Shown: piece by piece, positions 30,637 through 40,473 of the stretch
Numbering within the stretch: position 1 is the stretch's first letter
Layout of the letters: each line of letters starts with the position of its first letter
Notes under the pieces: generated by a model
What the model was told of the DNA's origin: nothing
The model's input: the letters and a program-made list of their open reading frames with translations, nothing else
Databases searched by the model: none
Translations under genes and position numbers: made by a program
Source of the DNA: Candidozyma auris
Taxonomy: Eukaryota; Ascomycota; Pichiomycetes; Serinales; Metschnikowiaceae
NCBI RefSeq assembly: GCF_003013715.1
Contig: NC_072812.1
Location: 1,426,001 to 1,490,000 of the forward strand
Reading direction: 5' to 3'
DNA length: 64,000 nucleotides

Positions 30637-33312
30637 TTAAAGATTATATACCTTCTTGGCATAGAGATATGATGTTATGCTGAAAAGGAAAATTCCAAAC
30701 AAAATCCCGTAGAACCAGGTGAGGCCAGGAGCATCTTGTCCTGGAACAATACAGTTCATACCCCACAAACCAGTGACGACGTTCACCGGTAACACTATCG
30801 TACCGAGAACTGTAATCTTTCCCAAAACATCATTTGTATCGTTGTTGACCTTTGTCATGTCAATATTGATTTGTGCCAAGTAGTTTGAGTGAGATCGAGC
30901 CAAAAGTTTTTCATAGTGGTTGAGAGATTGCACCATAGTGACTATATGGTCTTGAATGTCACCCAAATACATCAAGATCTCATGCTTTGTGGCTGATCGG
31001 GTAGATATAAGTGGATTATCTTCCACTGGCTTCACAACATCGCTTTCACTAAAACGCTTACTGTAGCCACGAATCACATCGGCCTTGGTACTCAAAAGTC
31101 TCATGACAGACATGACTCTTTTTCTGCACTCGCCAATTCTTCTCAACATGTCGCCTTTACGCTTCCATGCAACTATTCTAGACAGGTCAGTACTTGTGGT
31201 GGTTGTAGTTTTCGAAATAGCACTGCGCCTTGATTTAAGAGAGAAGTAGTCGCCCTTAGAGTCTCTCTTCTTCAAGCGTAAGAAGTCAAGCTTGGAAGGC
31301 TCAGTGGTTTCAACAACTGACTTCGATCTGTGACGACGCACAAATACATCATTGGAATGTCTAGGTCGATTATCTTGGAGATCGGCAATTGATTCCAGGT
31401 CAGAGTCCTCGCTTTCATCTGCTGATTCACGATCTCCTGAGTGCATTCTCATGATCTCGTCTTCTATGAGGTACACTTCTGCCTCAATACTGTCGATCAT
31501 TGGGGCAAAAGAATCTGTGATGTCATCAATCAAAGCGTAGCAAATCCAATCTGGAGAGACTGTCAAATGATCCTTCAACATACGTGCCCGACGACGCACA
31601 TTAATCGGATGTGGTGTGGCACTGAAATGGAAAGTCAATACGCCGTGCTTAAAAACGATCATATACATGTTCAATGGACACAACTCTCCGTTCCTGATTC
31701 TCTTCGACTTTGACTTGATCGAAGAGGACCCAGACTTCTTCGCATTTGAGCGTAAAACTGTATCGTCCTTCCAACCCAACTTGTTTTGAAACCACCCCCA
31801 GCTAAACCTGCTTGGCTGATAATTGTATTCCATAAGCTTGTTAATCTTTTTCTCGTTCTCTTTCTCCTTTTGTTTTCTACGTTCGTAGACGATATCGAAG
31901 GATGTGAAACAAAGGAAGTAGTACAGATTAAACATTTCAACTTTCTCTCGGGCCTCATCCATGAAAATATCCTCTGTAGTCAAGGGATGTAATCCGAAAG
32001 TTTTGGCGATCACTTTCATTTCTTCTTCCAGCGGGTCTTGAATGTCGAGCCAAAAGGGGTCGTGATGCAAATGAGGGGATGTCGAAAGGGAATTGACGGA
32101 CGTTGTGCCTCCAGAGAAATGTGCGAGAGATGAGTGTGAAGCAGCTGCCTGAGGAGTGCTACCTTTCAAATTTTGAGCCGCTGCCGAGGATCTGCTGACA
32201 TTGGGGGGAACCGACCCCTGTCTGCTATGGTGAGGTTCCTTCCCTTGCTGATCTTTACCATTGATACCGTCATGATGCGTATCCGGACCAGGAGTAGTCG
32301 CGCGAGGCAGACGATGATGAATGCTTTGGAAGTGTGGATCGAAGAGTTCCTTCAAGGAATTCCTAATATAGTTTTCATCAGAGAGATCCGCTTTCTCACT
32401 GTCGGCAACAAGGCCCGCTAGTGTTGGCGAGTGAAGTGTCTGGTCCAAATCCTCCCTGAAGTATGTGAATCTGCACAAGGTGTCTGATTTCTTTTTACCG
32501 TTGTTAAGAATAGTGTGGATGTTCAGCTGAGACGCTTCCCATGGCTTGAGAGGTTTGCGTGCAGCCTTGAACAGTGAGGATTCACCCCATGTATCGACTT
32601 CATTCACCTGAACTCGATTCAAAAGAGGGGCATCATCTTCATCGGCTACTTCTGGTGTATGCGAGACTCTCCTGGCAACTGGGTATCTGAAGTTGACTTC
32701 GTTGAGTTCTGAAGGCTCATCTTGCAATTCCTCGAGCTCCTCGTGAATGAATTCCTCTAGCACTTCCAAGTCTGGCCATTTGTGCATCTGCCCGGTGCGT
32801 CCTTGTTCATCATCATAGTAATCTAGATAACAGACATCATCAAGAGAAGTAGAATCACTTGAATGTTCAGATGGAGGATTCAGCTCGCCAAACTCGAGCA
32901 GGCCCCCAGAGTTAGGACTGTGGTTACTGAACGCATCTATGGCATCGTAAGGACTAACATCCTGCTCACGAGCAAATTTGTCCATGTCAAGCGCGACCAG
33001 GCCAAATATGTGGGATGAATGCTGGGCGTTATTTTGTTCGAGCAACGTCTGTAAGTTACGGTCTGTGAGTGGCGCAAAGTCTTTGTTGAATGGAGGGCTT
33101 TGGTCATACTCGCTCATTCTTCGTTCTCGAGCAGAGGACATGGAATTGGTTCTCGGATGATGATCCATATATGAGTTTCTATGGGCCTGGTTTCCCGTTG
33201 GCGAAACCGGTCTTGAGTTAGGTTGGGAAACGAGGTGTTCCTCCCGAAGTTTCTCCCTACCCTGTTGCTTCAGACGAAGTTTCCTTTGTCTTGCAGATTT
33301 CTTCTTGGCCAT
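30637..33312 (-). CDS. MNR2: CorA-type magnesium transporter Mnr2 (vacuolar)
   Basis: 891 residues. Mnr2 releases Mg2+ from the vacuole and belongs to the CorA/Alr family. The long N-terminal cytosolic part contains a DSTSLDDVCYLD-type acidic block and a KWPDLEVLEEF block like Mnr2. The CorA domain starts near residue 410 with WLDIQDP and includes HPLTTEDIF, the family's FHFSATPHP strand and the long helix ending NYLAQINIDMTKVNND. Two membrane helices close the protein, with the selectivity signature GMN at 851-853. Plasma-membrane Alr1 is the alternative, but the N-terminal blocks and the VPGQDAPGLTWFYG loop favour Mnr2. Confidence 0.9.
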   Translation of the reverse strand: MAKKKSARQRKLRLKQQGREKLREEHLVSQPNSRPVSPTGNQAHRNSYMDHHPRTNSMSSARERRMSEYDQSPPFNKDFAPLTDRNLQTLLEQNNAQHSSHIFGLVALDMDKFAREQDVSPYDAIDAFSNHSPNSGGLLEFGELNPPSEHSSDSTSLDDVCYLDYYDDEQGRTGQMHKWPDLEVLEEFIHEELEELQDEPSELNEVNFRYPVARRVSHTPEVADEDDAPLLNRVQVNEVDTWGESSLFKAARKPLKPWEASQLNIHTILNNGKKKSDTLCRFTYFREDLDQTLHSPTLAGLVADSEKADLSDENYIRNSLKELFDPHFQSIHHRLPRATTPGPDTHHDGINGKDQQGKEPHHSRQGSVPPNVSRSSAAAQNLKGSTPQAAASHSSLAHFSGGTTSVNSLSTSPHLHHDPFWLDIQDPLEEEMKVIAKTFGLHPLTTEDIFMDEAREKVEMFNLYYFLCFTSFDIVYERRKQKEKENEKKINKLMEYNYQPSRFSWGWFQNKLGWKDDTVLRSNAKKSGSSSIKSKSKRIRNGELCPLNMYMIVFKHGVLTFHFSATPHPINVRRRARMLKDHLTVSPDWICYALIDDITDSFAPMIDSIEAEVYLIEDEIMRMHSGDRESADESEDSDLESIADLQDNRPRHSNDVFVRRHRSKSVVETTEPSKLDFLRLKKRDSKGDYFSLKSRRSAISKTTTTTSTDLSRIVAWKRKGDMLRRIGECRKRVMSVMRLLSTKADVIRGYSKRFSESDVVKPVEDNPLISTRSATKHEILMYLGDIQDHIVTMVQSLNHYEKLLARSHSNYLAQINIDMTKVNNDTNDVLGKITVLGTIVLPVNVVTGLWGMNCIVPGQDAPGLTWFYGILFGIFLFSITSYLYAKKVYNL

Positions 33313-34043
33313 CTTGAACTTTTTTGGAGCACAGTAAAATCCCGGAAGCCAGGTTTAACAGGATTGTATTAGTGAAAATTATTCAAGTTGATGACTCAAA
33401 TGGAATCAAACCAGTAGCAAGCTATAGGAGGCTCCAGTTTGCAGAGCGGCTTGTATTGCACGTGACTTAAGCGGCTCAGGAGCGCCTAAGCATCGTGTGC
33501 GGATAAAAGTAGTTCCATGGAGAGAAAACACTTGGAAGTTGAAGGGAAACAGCTTCAAAAAGCCAGTTATCAAAACGCACTTCTTTTGACGTCCTATCAG
33601 CTTTCATAGTCAACGATGAAGCTGAAGAGTTATGCTTCGATGCTCAATATGCATGATATTGCGAAGACTAGTATGCCGACAGAAGCTTCCTTTTCAGCCG
33701 GAGTTCCTTATCGCTAAGGGTAAAATAAGCTTCGAACCTTTTGCATTTTGAAAAGTTACCCAAACCTCGACTATAACGGAAGAATTCACTTCTTGTTTCT
33801 CGAATGGAAGCCTTCGACTGTGTAAATTATCAAATTTTGACAATGGAAAGGTGCGACGTCCCAAAATTGTAAATCGCAGCCGTACACTTGATGCAACAGC
33901 AGTTCTGGAGTATATAAAACGCAATCAAGGATTCACTTTGTGAATACACTTGTCAAATTCATCAAACAGCGCTCGTTGAATTTACTACTACGAGTACATC
34001 ATCGAAATTGCGTTGAATCAACGCTGCTATGTATCACTAGAAA
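33313..34043. other. 731 bp intergenic, promoter of MNR2
   Basis: MNR2 reads leftward from here, and SUB1 ends at the right edge. It holds a CACGTG E-box (33459-33464), 147 bp upstream of the MNR2 start, and a near-CRE TGACGTCC at about 33588. A plus-strand TATATAAA at about 33911 has no ATG-started gene behind it. Nothing else supported. Confidence 0.45.
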
Positions 34044-34469
34044 CTACTCTGCCTCTGAAACATCGTCTTCATCGACAAGTTCAGCTGACTTATACTTCTT
34101 GTTTGGTTTCGCAGATAATGCAGATGTGCTTTTGCCGTCAGCTTCCGAGTCGTCATTCTTTTCTATGGAGAGTTTTGTTGTGAGCTCGGTCTTTTGAACC
34201 TTCAGCCCTCCTTCCTTTAATTGCACCAAAGCACTCTGAATTGCGGATTGAGCCTCAACTAGCTTCCAGTAAGAGTCCTCTGTCAATGAAATACCTTTCT
34301 TTCCAGGCTTCTTCTCCCCTGTTTCCTTGTCAAAATAGAACTCTCTTATATCAACTAAGGACACCCCATTATACTTGCGAACACTGACTTGCTTTTTTTT
34401 GTCTAATTCGATGACCAAGGCATTGTTAGGCTCATCTTCCAGTTCAAGCTTTCTTTTTTTATAAACCAT
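34044..34469 (-). CDS. SUB1: Transcription coactivator PC4/Sub1
   Basis: 141 residues. Sub1 is the yeast PC4 homologue, a single-stranded-DNA-binding coactivator acting with TFIIB, RNA polymerase II and III and in mRNA 3'-end formation. After a basic KKRKLELED start comes the PC4 fold (about 15-85): NALVIELDKKKQVSVRKYNG, VDIREFYFDKETGEKKPGKKGISL, and the helix DSYWKLVEAQSAIQSAL. These match the strand and helix pattern of human PC4. An acidic/Lys tail follows. Baker's yeast Sub1 is 292 residues with a much longer tail. The stop falls where EDDVSEAE ends. Confidence 0.93.
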   Translation of the reverse strand: MVYKKRKLELEDEPNNALVIELDKKKQVSVRKYNGVSLVDIREFYFDKETGEKKPGKKGISLTEDSYWKLVEAQSAIQSALVQLKEGGLKVQKTELTTKLSIEKNDDSEADGKSTSALSAKPNKKYKSAELVDEDDVSEAE

Positions 34470-34594
34470 GCTGTACGCTGTCGTTAGGATAAAGATTTGT
34501 GATGAGGACCTTTCGATTTGCGTTATGTATGCCTTGATTTCGCGCGTACGTATAGTCTGGGGTACCTTCTAGTTGCTTATCTATTGATATACGT

Positions 34595-35650
34595 CTATGT
34601 TGCTGAATATAAACCCGAGGGCCAAGTCTCATTAAAATGACTTCCCAACTTTTTGATAATCTCCTCAAACAATTTCTCGTCCTCAGCCCCGTCTTTCTCT
34701 TTTACGTCAGCGTAACTCTTCAAAGCAGAGTTGAGCTCCTCCACAGTCGAAACACCAAGAACAATCGAGGTTCTCTGATTCCATTTGAGAGGGGGATCTT
34801 TCTGAGGTTGTGTTTGGAAGAGCCAGCGCTTCATGGCAAATCTAGTTGCAGGCTCCGCGAGTTCTATGTTGGAGGTTTTTTTCAAGTCTTGGGCCACCTC
34901 GTCCACCTTGGCCTTCAACTCCACACTAGCAGGGTGGAAGGCATGAGTTTTGCCTGAGCGGAGAAGAGACATGCTCAAGATTGAGCCATTCAAAATCTTC
35001 TTAATCCCGCACTTGTTGATGAAATCATCATACAACTCGAAGAGAGCGGTATTTTGAATACAGCCATGGGAGTAGGATAGGATTGCATCAACACGTCCAA
35101 TATCCTCGACATAATCATGAGCGCACTTATAAGCTATCTCATACAAGAGTTTGACGGGATATCCGGAGAAACCGAAGGCCTTGATAAGACCTTCTTCTTT
35201 CATTAAACGTAACTCCCTCAAAGCATCATACACTTCGGGAGTTTCCACAAATTCGACATCATGCATGTACACGAGATCCAAATAGTCGGTGTTCAAAAGC
35301 CTCAAGGAGTTTTTGACTGACTCTCTGACATGCTCACGAGAATAGTCGAATTTCGTATCTGTGATCCGGCCAGCCTTGGTACAGATATAGTATCTTTCAC
35401 GAGGCCACTCCGCTGTGATTGCCTTCAATGCCTTACCGATTAATTCCTCAGATTTCCCATAATAGGGAGAGGTGTCGATGGCGTTGAGACCTTTCGAGAA
35501 AGCGATACTGAGAATGTCTTGAATTGGAAGCTTTGTGGGATCTTTTGTATAAATATCATTAAGCACAGCTCCACCAATAATGAGAGGGGGCAAGTTTACT
35601 ATGGAATAGGGCTGAAGTACCCGTGTAGGGCCAATGGGTGGGAAGTTCAT
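34595..35650 (-). CDS. ARA2: Aldo-keto reductase Ara2 (D-arabinose dehydrogenase)
   Basis: 351 residues from the ATG at 35650, against 335 in baker's yeast. Ara2 is the NAD-dependent D-arabinose dehydrogenase that supplies D-arabinono-1,4-lactone for erythroascorbate synthesis. The AKR barrel is clear: LIIGGAVLN start, catalytic Asp and Tyr in AIDTSPYYGKSEELIG, Lys in ICTKAGR, His in YMHD, then GFSGYPV and a C-terminal ERTSIVLGVST-type cofactor segment. An in-frame ATG at 35722 would add 24 residues lying against the end of HOF1; I prefer the shorter form because it begins near the barrel. Confidence 0.88.
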   Translation of the reverse strand: MNFPPIGPTRVLQPYSIVNLPPLIIGGAVLNDIYTKDPTKLPIQDILSIAFSKGLNAIDTSPYYGKSEELIGKALKAITAEWPRERYYICTKAGRITDTKFDYSREHVRESVKNSLRLLNTDYLDLVYMHDVEFVETPEVYDALRELRLMKEEGLIKAFGFSGYPVKLLYEIAYKCAHDYVEDIGRVDAILSYSHGCIQNTALFELYDDFINKCGIKKILNGSILSMSLLRSGKTHAFHPASVELKAKVDEVAQDLKKTSNIELAEPATRFAMKRWLFQTQPQKDPPLKWNQRTSIVLGVSTVEELNSALKSYADVKEKDGAEDEKLFEEIIKKLGSHFNETWPSGLYSAT

Positions 35651-35727
35651 GTTGCTAAAACCTACTGTGCTACTAGGTGAAAAGTCGCGCTTAGTTTGAG
35701 TTGCCCAGAACCTATTACACAAATATA

Positions 35728-37716
35728 CTAAAACAAATCATGCCCCTCCTTTAAGTAGTTGTATGGTACTAAGCCAACTCTTCCTGTTTCATTTCCGCAA
35801 TTTCCGGCTAGCTCACAGACGTACCAATTATCTTCTTGCTTGTGAATGATGTACATGTTCCAGCCCTTCTTAAACCCGAGTTCTCCCTCTTCCCTAGCAC
35901 GATAGGTGTAGAGCGCTTTTGCTTTTGTAACATATTCATGTCTCGATACTGGAGTTACCTTGTCGATCATCGAGTGCAAGTCCATGTACGATTTTGTCGG
36001 TGATTGCAGAGAGAATCGCTTCGATGGACTGGCTTGGTTCTGCCTGGGTGTTCTCTCAACAACTGTTCTCATCAGATCATCTTCTTCTAAAACCCCATCC
36101 ACCATTGGTCCTGGCTTACGAGGAGTCCTGAAAGAAATAGAATCCAAGCGTTTAGCTTGCTCTCGTGAATCGTCGACATAATCGGATTGTGGTCGACTCT
36201 TCTTATAGTCACCATATTGTGAGTTGCGTTGACTTCTCACAGAACGTCTAAATTGATTAACATCACCATTACCGCCGGAATTTAGATCTTCAAGAGCTTT
36301 GGCGATGAAATCCATTGAAAAATCTTTTGTTATGGGGATATTAGGCTTTTCTGGCTCTGGTTCTGGAGGCTGGAATTTGTTGGTCCAGTCTTGCAGTCTT
36401 CTATTGATTCTCTCTTGCAATTCCAGTCTCTCCTTCTTTTTTGGGGAAGACCAGCTTCTCACTGTCTGTGATGTATAGTTTGTAGGGTTTGAGTACTCCA
36501 GTCCATTCGAGCCTCGCATTTTCTTATTGGTGTCGAAAACATCATCGCTTTTATCCTCATGACCAGATGTATATGTACTAGATTGTGACGGCTGCTTTCG
36601 AAGCTGGACACTTCCATCGCCAGTGGGTTCTCGGATTGGTGGTAAGCTTTTGTTTGTCGGAACTAGAAGACCAGCTGCTCCACCAGTACCATTCTGAGAG
36701 GGAGAATTGTCTTTCGTAGATCTCTGAGGACTGGTTTTGGTTGGACTGCCTTTGTTGCTTGAAGGGGTTGACTGTGTGGAAAATGTTCGTGTAAGAATTT
36801 GGGAGAAATCGGGGTCCTTAAAATTAGCTGTCTCATATTCAGCGGAAGCACCCTCGTCCCCGAAGCCTTGAGCAAAGTCGATAAACTGTGGAGCTTTAGC
36901 GATCCTGTTTCCGGTCCCATAAACTTCTGCAAAATCATGAATATCTTTGGGAGCTGCTATGCTGGCGAATGAGGTTCTGGCAAGATCAACCAGTTGATCC
37001 CAGTCAACGCAAAGAGATGCGACGTGATTGCAAAAATTGAAACAATTGAGTTTGCATAGCTGAATTCTCTCGATTTCCAACTGATAAATATTCAGCAAAG
37101 CGGCTCGCCAATCACGCACCCACACGTCATGGATCTCGGCGCATTTATGAACGCATTTCATGTATTGCTCCTTCAAACCACCAATTGATTTCTCAGCCTT
37201 GAGTAGCTTTGCTTTGTTCTTTTCAAGCTCCTTTCCCCACGTTGTTTGACATTGCAATTGCAAGATCTTAATTTGGTGACACTCGTTTCTATACTTCTCT
37301 TTGGCTGCCTCTAGATGAAGGAAACAGTCGCTTTTCCGAGCTAACACTTTTTCCATATGGCTCTCCACCTTGTGAACGTTGCTCTTATAGCTGATGTAAA
37401 ATGCGTTGAGCTTCTCGTAGTTGTGGAAGGCCACGCTCTTGATGAATTTTTGGTTCTGCTTTACCATGTTATTGCTCTCAATTTGAAGCTTCTCTAATGC
37501 AATTTTTATTGATCCCGTTTCCCCGGATCCTAAGGTATGAGCGTTCACGAGCTTTTCCATGCGCTTATTGTACTCTTTCTCAATCGCTACCCTCTCTTTG
37601 TAGAAAGTAAGTAGCTCTTGAAGGGTGGTCAACGAGTGGGCAAGACGAGTCCGGATGACATTAAAGCCAGCTTCCTGTTGACCCCAAAACCTGTTCACGA
37701 AAGCTGTATCAGCCAT
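35728..37716 (-). CDS. HOF1: F-BAR/SH3 cytokinesis protein Hof1
   Basis: 662 residues (baker's yeast 669). Hof1 (Cdc15/PSTPIP type) links septins, the actomyosin ring and septum synthesis at the bud neck. The N-terminal F-BAR domain spans about 1-270 (NRFWGQQEAGFNVIRTRLAHS, then long coiled-coil helices). The middle is Ser/Pro/Thr-rich and disordered with several SPTK/SPKK-like sites. The C-terminal SH3 domain (about 598-660) has ALYTYRAREEGELGFKKG, W-N and LVPYNYL. In baker's yeast Hof1 is a substrate of Dbf2, also encoded in this window; that link is knowledge of the family, not evidence from here. Confidence 0.94.
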   Translation of the reverse strand: MADTAFVNRFWGQQEAGFNVIRTRLAHSLTTLQELLTFYKERVAIEKEYNKRMEKLVNAHTLGSGETGSIKIALEKLQIESNNMVKQNQKFIKSVAFHNYEKLNAFYISYKSNVHKVESHMEKVLARKSDCFLHLEAAKEKYRNECHQIKILQLQCQTTWGKELEKNKAKLLKAEKSIGGLKEQYMKCVHKCAEIHDVWVRDWRAALLNIYQLEIERIQLCKLNCFNFCNHVASLCVDWDQLVDLARTSFASIAAPKDIHDFAEVYGTGNRIAKAPQFIDFAQGFGDEGASAEYETANFKDPDFSQILTRTFSTQSTPSSNKGSPTKTSPQRSTKDNSPSQNGTGGAAGLLVPTNKSLPPIREPTGDGSVQLRKQPSQSSTYTSGHEDKSDDVFDTNKKMRGSNGLEYSNPTNYTSQTVRSWSSPKKKERLELQERINRRLQDWTNKFQPPEPEPEKPNIPITKDFSMDFIAKALEDLNSGGNGDVNQFRRSVRSQRNSQYGDYKKSRPQSDYVDDSREQAKRLDSISFRTPRKPGPMVDGVLEEDDLMRTVVERTPRQNQASPSKRFSLQSPTKSYMDLHSMIDKVTPVSRHEYVTKAKALYTYRAREEGELGFKKGWNMYIIHKQEDNWYVCELAGNCGNETGRVGLVPYNYLKEGHDLF

Positions 37717-37789
37717 TGATATGTTTAAAGATGTTCGAGGAGTGGTTGGTTATTTGATTCTTAAAGTATAATTGTTGATTATCCTTCAG

Positions 37790-38110
37790 TCACATCGAGA
37801 AAGTGTGTTTACATTCTTCCAAAAGCGGAAGGATTATGGCTGTAAATGCATCGAACTGATGGGGCGCCGCAGAACAAAAACATATCGATTTTCCACTTTT
37901 GACACGGGCAAGACGTCTGTATAATTGTATTTGGACCATTTTGCCGAGGTCCACAGAGTATGAAAGAAAACGGTGAGCATTGGTTGCAAAATCGCAATCC
38001 AGCACTTCATGCATGCTCAACTTAAGGAGAGCAACCCTTAATTCCTCGTGCAAAAAACTAAGTTTTAACTCCACTGCCTTCTTTGGACACCTTACCAACT
38101 CTTCTGGCAT
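37790..38110 (-). CDS. Hypothetical small protein, 106 aa
   Basis: ATG directly after an in-frame stop, 106 residues, lying between HOF1 and RCH1 in a 991 bp gap. I do not recognise it. It is mixed alpha/beta in character, with an N-terminal amphipathic helix (LSFLHEELRVALLKLS), a central LGKMVQIQLYRRLARVKSG segment and a C-terminal strand plus helix (SICFCSAA, FDAFTAIILPLLEEC). The last part is faintly like the small RNase P/MRP subunits of the Pop5/Pop8 type; that is only a guess. Codons look ordinary for this genome, and the frame is long for chance in this gap. Confidence 0.42.
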   Translation of the reverse strand: MPEELVRCPKKAVELKLSFLHEELRVALLKLSMHEVLDCDFATNAHRFLSYSVDLGKMVQIQLYRRLARVKSGKSICFCSAAPHQFDAFTAIILPLLEECKHTFSM

Positions 38111-38707
38111 CTAGCTTTATTCATTACACCATAAAGCTTGTTCGTCTGCCCGTCAGCAATTACTTTGAAGTCAATGTTTTTGGAATAGGGCTGCGGATAC
38201 AGAAAATCTGCAACCGAAACGCAAGACCCCGGATGAGCCGTTTGTAATCCTCATAATTCCTGAATCTCCTGACACGATTACGATGTGCTTATCGTCAGTC
38301 TCTATTCTCTTTTTGTTTCGATGAAGTCATGAGCGCAATGCATGTAATTCGCAAACTGAGGATGTAGTGTGAATTATCTATAGCAAGACGCATTTCTTGA
38401 AATGACCTCTTGTTTGTGAGAGATTGGTGTTTGCCTGAGAATTGGGTGCAAAGGCTGCTACTAACAAATGGTAAGAAGAAATTTTGCACAGTTTCCGCCT
38501 AAATTGCCTAATCGGGACAAAAGACCGGATTCTCACACTCTACTTATCGATCTCGGATGCTGCCCTTCGATCCGGCGGACCGCACTACTCAAAGCCTGAC
38601 AACAGTGGTTGCCTCTACCGGCACTGCATGAATACCAATTCAACTATAGTGAAAGAACTTCCACACCAACTTTTACACTCCTTTACTACTGAATAGACTT
38701 CAATAGA

Positions 38708-40024
38708 ATGCTGTATGAGGACTTTAAAAGGACTAAAACATACAAATGGATCACCAAAGTGCTTGGTTTCCTACTAGATCAGTGGTTCTTCGTTCTCTTG
38801 GGGGTGTTCGTGGTGCTAGCATATTTCTTCCCTGAGTTCGCCAAACAGGGAGGCACCGTCAAGGCTCAGTATTCTATTGGTTATGGAGCCGTGGCAGTGA
38901 TTTTCTTGATATCAGGTCTTTCCATGACGACCAAGGATTTGTTTTTTAACATTTTACACTGGAGGGCTCACTTCACTGTTCTCTCATCATCATTCCTCAT
39001 CACTAGTGCCATTATATTTGGTATCGCTTCAGGTATAAAAGCTTCAAAAGATGGTGCTATTGACGACTGGATGCTAGTGGGCTTGATTGTCACCCATTCT
39101 TGCCCAACCACTGTGTCTTCGAATGTGGTCATGACAAAAGCTGCTCATGGTAACCACATTTTAACTACATGTGAAGTGTTTATTGGTAACGTTTTGGGCG
39201 CATTCATTACACCTGCATTGGTACAAATGTATATGAGTGGTACCTGGGATTTTGGTAATCCTGTTCACCAGGAGCAAAGAGAAACGGTGCTGCAACTTTA
39301 TGCAGATGTCATGAAACAGATTGGCCTTTCAGTGTTTGTTCCACTTTTTGTGGGACAGGTGGCACAGAATATCTGGCCAAAGCAGGTCAAGTGGGCTCTT
39401 ACTACGTTTTACCTCAACAAAGTGGGTTCGTTCATGTTGCTTTTGATTATGTTTCAGTCCTTCTCTACAGCTTTCGCGCAAGATGCATTTGAATCTGTGT
39501 CTCATGCTTCGATCATTTTCTTGGTGTTCTTCAACATCGGCATCTACTTATTTTTCACCGTGCTTGTTTACCTCTACCTGAGGCCCTACTTCCTTGTCAG
39601 AATCTATGACCATGAGCCCACCGAGGAAGACTCGAGAGCATACACTTGGGGTTACAAATTTTTCAGACCCTTCTACTACAATCGCCGTGATACCGTGTCT
39701 GTTATGCTTTGCGGTCCTGCTAAGACGGCAGCTTTGGGTGTGTCCTTGGTTTCCTCCCAATACGGTGCACACAACCCCAAGTTGGGTGTTTTATTGGTAC
39801 CTTTGGTCTTATATCAGGCGGAACAGGTTCTCACGGCCCAAGTGTTGGTAAACTTCATGAGAAAGTGGATTCATGCAGAAGATGAGATCAAGAAGGACGA
39901 GGAATCGGCGCCCTCTGAGGAGACGCAGCAAGATGCGATCAAACCCAGCGAAAGTGAAACACAGTATGGAAGCATTGAGGAGAGAAACCAACTGGGCTCG
40001 CAGTCTATTCAGGAGGCTCGATAA
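38708..40024 (+). CDS. RCH1: SLC10A7-type membrane protein Rch1
   Basis: 438 residues with about ten hydrophobic helices. Rch1 is the fungal member of the bile-acid:sodium symporter family (human SLC10A7), a plasma-membrane regulator that limits calcium uptake in Candida and baker's yeast (YMR034C). Recognisable blocks are FLISGLSMTTKDL in helix 3, the conserved THSCPTTVSSNVVMTKAAHGN loop in the middle, and the second-half counterpart CGPAKTAALGVSLVSSQYG. The hydrophilic C-tail is acidic. The 2.2 kb downstream is free of genes. Confidence 0.92.
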   Translation: MLYEDFKRTKTYKWITKVLGFLLDQWFFVLLGVFVVLAYFFPEFAKQGGTVKAQYSIGYGAVAVIFLISGLSMTTKDLFFNILHWRAHFTVLSSSFLITSAIIFGIASGIKASKDGAIDDWMLVGLIVTHSCPTTVSSNVVMTKAAHGNHILTTCEVFIGNVLGAFITPALVQMYMSGTWDFGNPVHQEQRETVLQLYADVMKQIGLSVFVPLFVGQVAQNIWPKQVKWALTTFYLNKVGSFMLLLIMFQSFSTAFAQDAFESVSHASIIFLVFFNIGIYLFFTVLVYLYLRPYFLVRIYDHEPTEEDSRAYTWGYKFFRPFYYNRRDTVSVMLCGPAKTAALGVSLVSSQYGAHNPKLGVLLVPLVLYQAEQVLTAQVLVNFMRKWIHAEDEIKKDEESAPSEETQQDAIKPSESETQYGSIEERNQLGSQSIQEAR

Positions 40025-40388
40025 TTGATCGTAAACCTTCTGGAGGCAGATGTCTATGGCAGCAGGAACCTTGCAGACTACGTGCTAATACAACAGAAGA
40101 GCTGATAAGCATAGAGGAATACAAACAACGGGTAATTTGGATAGAAGAAAGGACTTGGAAATCCGCCTTGGAGTTGTGCTTTAGATAAGATATTTCATGG
40201 TCTGGTACCAGAAGAACGCAGGGACTCGGACTTTATCAAGATAACAAGCTTACACCTGAACATGAGTAGCCAACAGGTATATTAGCCAAAGCGTGCATAT
40301 GGTCTGCGAATTATTAGGGTAAACTCATGAGCAAATGTGGTCTTGCCCCTATATGCAGGTATGAATGCACACCGATAACAACTCGGAC

Positions 40389-40411
40389 CCTCGCCCACGG
40401 GGTAGGCGAGG
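40389..40411. repeat. GC-rich inverted repeat
   Basis: CCTCGCC (40389-40395) and GGCGAGG (40405-40411) are perfect complements around a 9-nt loop. It lies 365 bp after the RCH1 stop, so it could be a 3' UTR hairpin or part of the distal promoter of the downstream factor. Confidence 0.5.
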
Positions 40412-40465
40412 CTGAAATGGTGACCATCAAAGCATTTGAAAAAGAAATATTTGCTTCAAGTCGAC

Positions 40466-40473
40466 TGACGTCA
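40466..40473. promoter_or_regulatory. Perfect CRE octamer TGACGTCA
   Basis: The second perfect ATF/CREB octamer noticed in the intergenic DNA of this window, 1.77 kb upstream of the zinc-finger gene and 55 bp after the hairpin. A role in stress-dependent control is inferred. Confidence 0.35.

Noticed and set aside
33940..34197. 85-codon plus-strand frame after a TATATAAA sequence
   Set aside because: Starts with GTG and mostly overlaps SUB1 antisense.
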